A program made the position numbers and the translations under genes. From DSOI01 sp041394885 (GTDB lineage Bacteria; Acidobacteriota; Terriglobia; Bryobacterales; Bryobacteraceae), in the NCBI GenBank assembly GCA_041394885.1, contig JAWKHI010000053.1, forward strand, positions 1 through 46,819: a stretch of DNA of 46,819 bases. Reading direction: 5' to 3'. The first letter of the stretch is position 1. Each line of letters opens with the position of its first letter. Below are positions 44,398-46,819 of this stretch, one piece after another. The notes beneath the pieces were generated by a model. The model ran no database searches. It saw only the letters and a program-made list of their open reading frames with translations, and was not told the origin of the DNA.

Positions 44398-46819
44398 GTG
44401 TATCCCGCCCGTTGTGATGCCGCCCGTCTCTGGTTCGCTTTGCTCCTGCTGGCCGTCCTTGCGCCGGCGCAAGCTCAATTCCACCAGGTTCTGCCCGTGC
44501 CAGGATCGGTGACCGTCGATCTCTACCCCACCGAAGCCGTGTCCACCACTTCCACTCTGGTTACCTTCGGCGTACCCTTTCCCCGCGGCGCGATGCCGCC
44601 TGCGCGCCTGACTGAGCTGCGCGTCCTGCGCAACGGCTCCGAGATCCCCATCCACGTATCGGCGCTCGCCCTCTGGCGCCACCTCACCGATCCGGCTCAG
44701 GACGGTGCTTCGGTCCGCATCGTTCAGATCCAGCTCGACTACGCCTTTACGGTCCGCTACCCCAACTCCGAGCCCATCGTCGTCGAGTGGGGATACACCA
44801 GCCGCACCCGTACGATCGCCGCCGCACGCGACCCTAAATCCGCCTGGCACACCGTCAATGACGGGGTCACCGCCACCGGCGGCCCCACCTTCGACGCCTC
44901 CCACGGCGTCACCGAGCCCGATGTGTATGCCGTACTGCCCCGTCAATGGCTCGCCGCCAGCGGCATCAAGTCACCCATGGCTCCCATGGCCGCCGGGGTG
45001 GATCTCCACCGTATGGACCCTTCCTCAGTCGCCTCCAGCTACCCCGGTTTCGAGGAGGCCGACCGCGCCCAAGTCAATTTCTTCTACACCATCATCAACG
45101 ACGACGACCGCCTCGCGCCGCTCCACTCCAACAACACGAATTCCTTTCTCACCGATTACGAACCCTGGCTCTATGACCGTCCCATGGCGATGTACGTGGC
45201 CTACTTCCGCAGCGGCGGCTTCCGTTTCCTGCGCGAGGCTGTCCGGAACGCGCAATTCTACAAGCGCCAGATCTACGTGCCGGGCGACTGCGCCTCCGCC
45301 TGCATCGGTAATTTCAAGCTGAGAAACCCCGACCCCAACGCCTCCTGGTTTACCGAACTCTATAACTACAACGAAAGCCTCGCCACCACTTATTGGCTCA
45401 CCGGCGATGCCACTCTACTGCCCTATATCACCGATTGGATTCCACGCGCCCTCGACCCCATCCCGACTGCGTACTCCCGCGGCCGCGCCTGGACCGAGCG
45501 ATCCACCGCATTGAAGTGGATGGCCAACGTGGTCGCATTCGAAGCCTCCGGCACCGCCACGGCGCGTTCGAAAACACTCCAGATCCTCGCAGACCTCCGC
45601 GCCATCCAAACCTCTCCCTACGGAGGAAGCGCCGACGGTGGACTCTGGCACGCCATCGTCGACCACGATCCCGAGGAAGGAACCACCGCCGACCCGGCCA
45701 CTTCTCCCTGGATGTCAGCGCTCCTCTCCGACGCCGCACTCCGTGTTTACAACGTCAGCGAATCGCCGGAAGCCTCGCGTTTCATCCTCGGCCTGGCGCA
45801 GCACCTGGCCGGAGCCGGCACCTATTGGACCAATGCCTCGTGGACCAGCGGCATCAACGGTCTCGCCAACTACAGCGGCGGCCAGCCTCTCCGCTTTCCC
45901 TTCTACCTGGCCTCGCCCGGCGGCCATGGCTTCCCCGATCATCTCGACCCCTGGTCCGATCACGAACACGCCTATGAATGCGCCACCATCGTCAGTTGGG
46001 GATCCTACTTCGCCCGCCAGGCCGGCAGCAGCACCGAGGCCGCCCGCCTGGCGACGGTCGCCAACGAGCTTTACACCACCTTCAGCCACGTCATCACCCA
46101 TTGGACCCGGCCCGCCGCTCCCGCCTCTGGTTACGACGCCTTCCGCGTCACCCCGGGACGCAAATACGGCTGGTGGTTCAAGAACTCCTCGGGCTTCCAA
46201 TGGGCCCTCGAAACCGGTTCGTCTCCACCGCCTCCTCCGCCTCCGCCGGCAATCCAGTTGACCCTCGCCGCCGGCAGCATCCTCACCGCGCCTGGGACCG
46301 TCAACCTCGCCGCCACCGTCAGTTCCAGTCTCCCCGTCGCGCGGGTCGATTTCTATAACGGCGCGACCATCATCGGCTCCGACTCGAGCACCCCTTACTC
46401 GTTTGCCTGGACCGCAGTTCCGGCCGGCTCATTCTCGCTCACCGCCAAGGTCGTCGACAACTCCCAACGGACCGCCCTTTCCGCCCCGTTGGCCGTCACG
46501 ATTACCGCACCAGCCGGGAACGGAACCGAAATCTCCTGGCAGCAGGGCGCCGGGGGCTATACCGGCTCCTTTGGAGCCACCATCACCTCGCAGAATCTCG
46601 CCGCCACCGGCGGCAACGGATACGCGTACCTCAATACCTACCTCCTCGCCCTCCGCAGCGCTTCCTACGAGGCCCGCGGCCTGCTCCGCTTCGGCGGTCT
46701 CAGCCTGCCCGCCGGCGCGGCTGTCCGCCGCGCGCGCCTCTCGGTAACCATCACCTGGGCCGACCCGCGCGCCGCGTTGCATGCTTATTACCTCGCCAGC
46801 CCCTGGGAACCGGTTCCGG
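44398..46819 (+). CDS. large secreted multi-domain protein (toroid-like, Ig-like and CBM96/DNRLRE-like), partial
   Basis: At least 807 residues, open to the right edge. GTG 44398 is followed by a signal peptide (LWFALLLLAVLAPAQAQ). Residues of about 30-600 form a globular part with alpha/alpha-toroid features (ELYNYNESLATTYWLTGD, RAWTERSTALKWMANVVAFE, GGSADGGLWHAIVDHDPEEG) reminiscent of polysaccharide lyases or glycosidases; the family is not identified. A run of eight prolines then leads to a Big_7-like Ig domain (VNLAATVSSSLPVARVDFYN), and a DNRLRE/CBM96-like domain starts near the edge (ARGLLRFGGLSLPAGAAVRR). No exosortase tag can be checked because the C-terminus is missing. Codons are C-rich, like those of the preceding secreted gene. 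Confidence 0.8.
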   Translation, partial: MYPARCDAARLWFALLLLAVLAPAQAQFHQVLPVPGSVTVDLYPTEAVSTTSTLVTFGVPFPRGAMPPARLTELRVLRNGSEIPIHVSALALWRHLTDPAQDGASVRIVQIQLDYAFTVRYPNSEPIVVEWGYTSRTRTIAAARDPKSAWHTVNDGVTATGGPTFDASHGVTEPDVYAVLPRQWLAASGIKSPMAPMAAGVDLHRMDPSSVASSYPGFEEADRAQVNFFYTIINDDDRLAPLHSNNTNSFLTDYEPWLYDRPMAMYVAYFRSGGFRFLREAVRNAQFYKRQIYVPGDCASACIGNFKLRNPDPNASWFTELYNYNESLATTYWLTGDATLLPYITDWIPRALDPIPTAYSRGRAWTERSTALKWMANVVAFEASGTATARSKTLQILADLRAIQTSPYGGSADGGLWHAIVDHDPEEGTTADPATSPWMSALLSDAALRVYNVSESPEASRFILGLAQHLAGAGTYWTNASWTSGINGLANYSGGQPLRFPFYLASPGGHGFPDHLDPWSDHEHAYECATIVSWGSYFARQAGSSTEAARLATVANELYTTFSHVITHWTRPAAPASGYDAFRVTPGRKYGWWFKNSSGFQWALETGSSPPPPPPPPAIQLTLAAGSILTAPGTVNLAATVSSSLPVARVDFYNGATIIGSDSSTPYSFAWTAVPAGSFSLTAKVVDNSQRTALSAPLAVTITAPAGNGTEISWQQGAGGYTGSFGATITSQNLAATGGNGYAYLNTYLLALRSASYEARGLLRFGGLSLPAGAAVRRARLSVTITWADPRAALHAYYLASPWEPVP

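Noticed and set aside
1..46819. CRISPR arrays, tRNA or rRNA genes, insertion sequences, prophage genes
   Set aside because: No regularly spaced repeats, cloverleaf sequences, transposase motifs or terminal inverted repeats were seen. The duplicated fragments lack a transposase, and the phage-tail-like beta segments belong to the secreted heparinase-like proteins.

Overview
The window comes from a GC-rich, Gram-negative-type bacterium. A long exopolysaccharide locus with an exosortase, EpsI, a Wzx/Wzy pair and very large secreted Ig-like proteins is a combination common in soil Acidobacteriota (Bryobacterales/Solibacter-like). That assignment is inference from gene content; no rRNA or tRNA gene is present to test it.

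Layout. (1) 1-3072: a DabA/DabB inorganic-carbon (CO2/bicarbonate) uptake pair on the minus strand, diverging from a LysR-type regulator. The dabA gene runs off the left edge. (2) 3119-4423: a TspO-family membrane protein and an exported SGNH-fold protein that lacks its usual catalytic Ser and His. (3) 4420-13145, minus strand: a compact eight-gene unit, read from right to left: YdcF/DUF218 protein, exosortase, EpsI, GT2, GT4, a Gfo/Idh/MocA-SDR fusion, a GRP-like DMT transporter and a DegT aminotransferase. (4) 13262-15148: a sugar-nucleotide epimerase and an FkbM methyltransferase, convergent. (5) 15.4-20.5 kb: a decayed island holding a broken PEP-CTERM protein (a former exosortase substrate), a duplicated fragment, and a multiply frameshifted heparinase II/III-like secreted protein. 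(6) 20.5-27.8 kb: a CapK/PaaK-like AMP ligase, a GT2, then a tight cassette of FAAL-type acyl-AMP ligase, acyl carrier protein, SGNH protein and MBOAT acyltransferase. (7) 27.9-37.6 kb: GDP-D-glycero-alpha-D-manno-heptose synthesis (HddA, an HddC-GmhA fusion, GmhB) with a small transaldolase, then a deacetylase-like protein, Wzx flippase, Wzy/WaaL polymerase or ligase, and two GT4 glycosyltransferases. (8) 37.7 kb to the right edge: three large exported proteins. The middle one is a frameshifted paralog of the decayed heparinase-like gene, and the last is cut by the window edge.

How it fits together. Regions 3, 4, 6 and 7 look like one Wzx/Wzy-dependent exopolysaccharide factory whose repeat unit probably contains a heptose and an aminosugar. 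The FAAL-ACP-SGNH-MBOAT cassette has the same four roles as the DltA/C/D/B system and could decorate the polymer with an acyl group. The exosortase/EpsI pair would anchor PEP-CTERM proteins in the envelope. The heparinase-like and Ig-domain proteins are plausible enzymes or binders of the matrix polysaccharide. The most notable points are the Dlt-like acylation cassette, the HddC-GmhA fusion with a leftover internal start site, two copies of the heparinase-like gene at different stages of decay, and a GC-skew reversal between about 36 and 39 kb.
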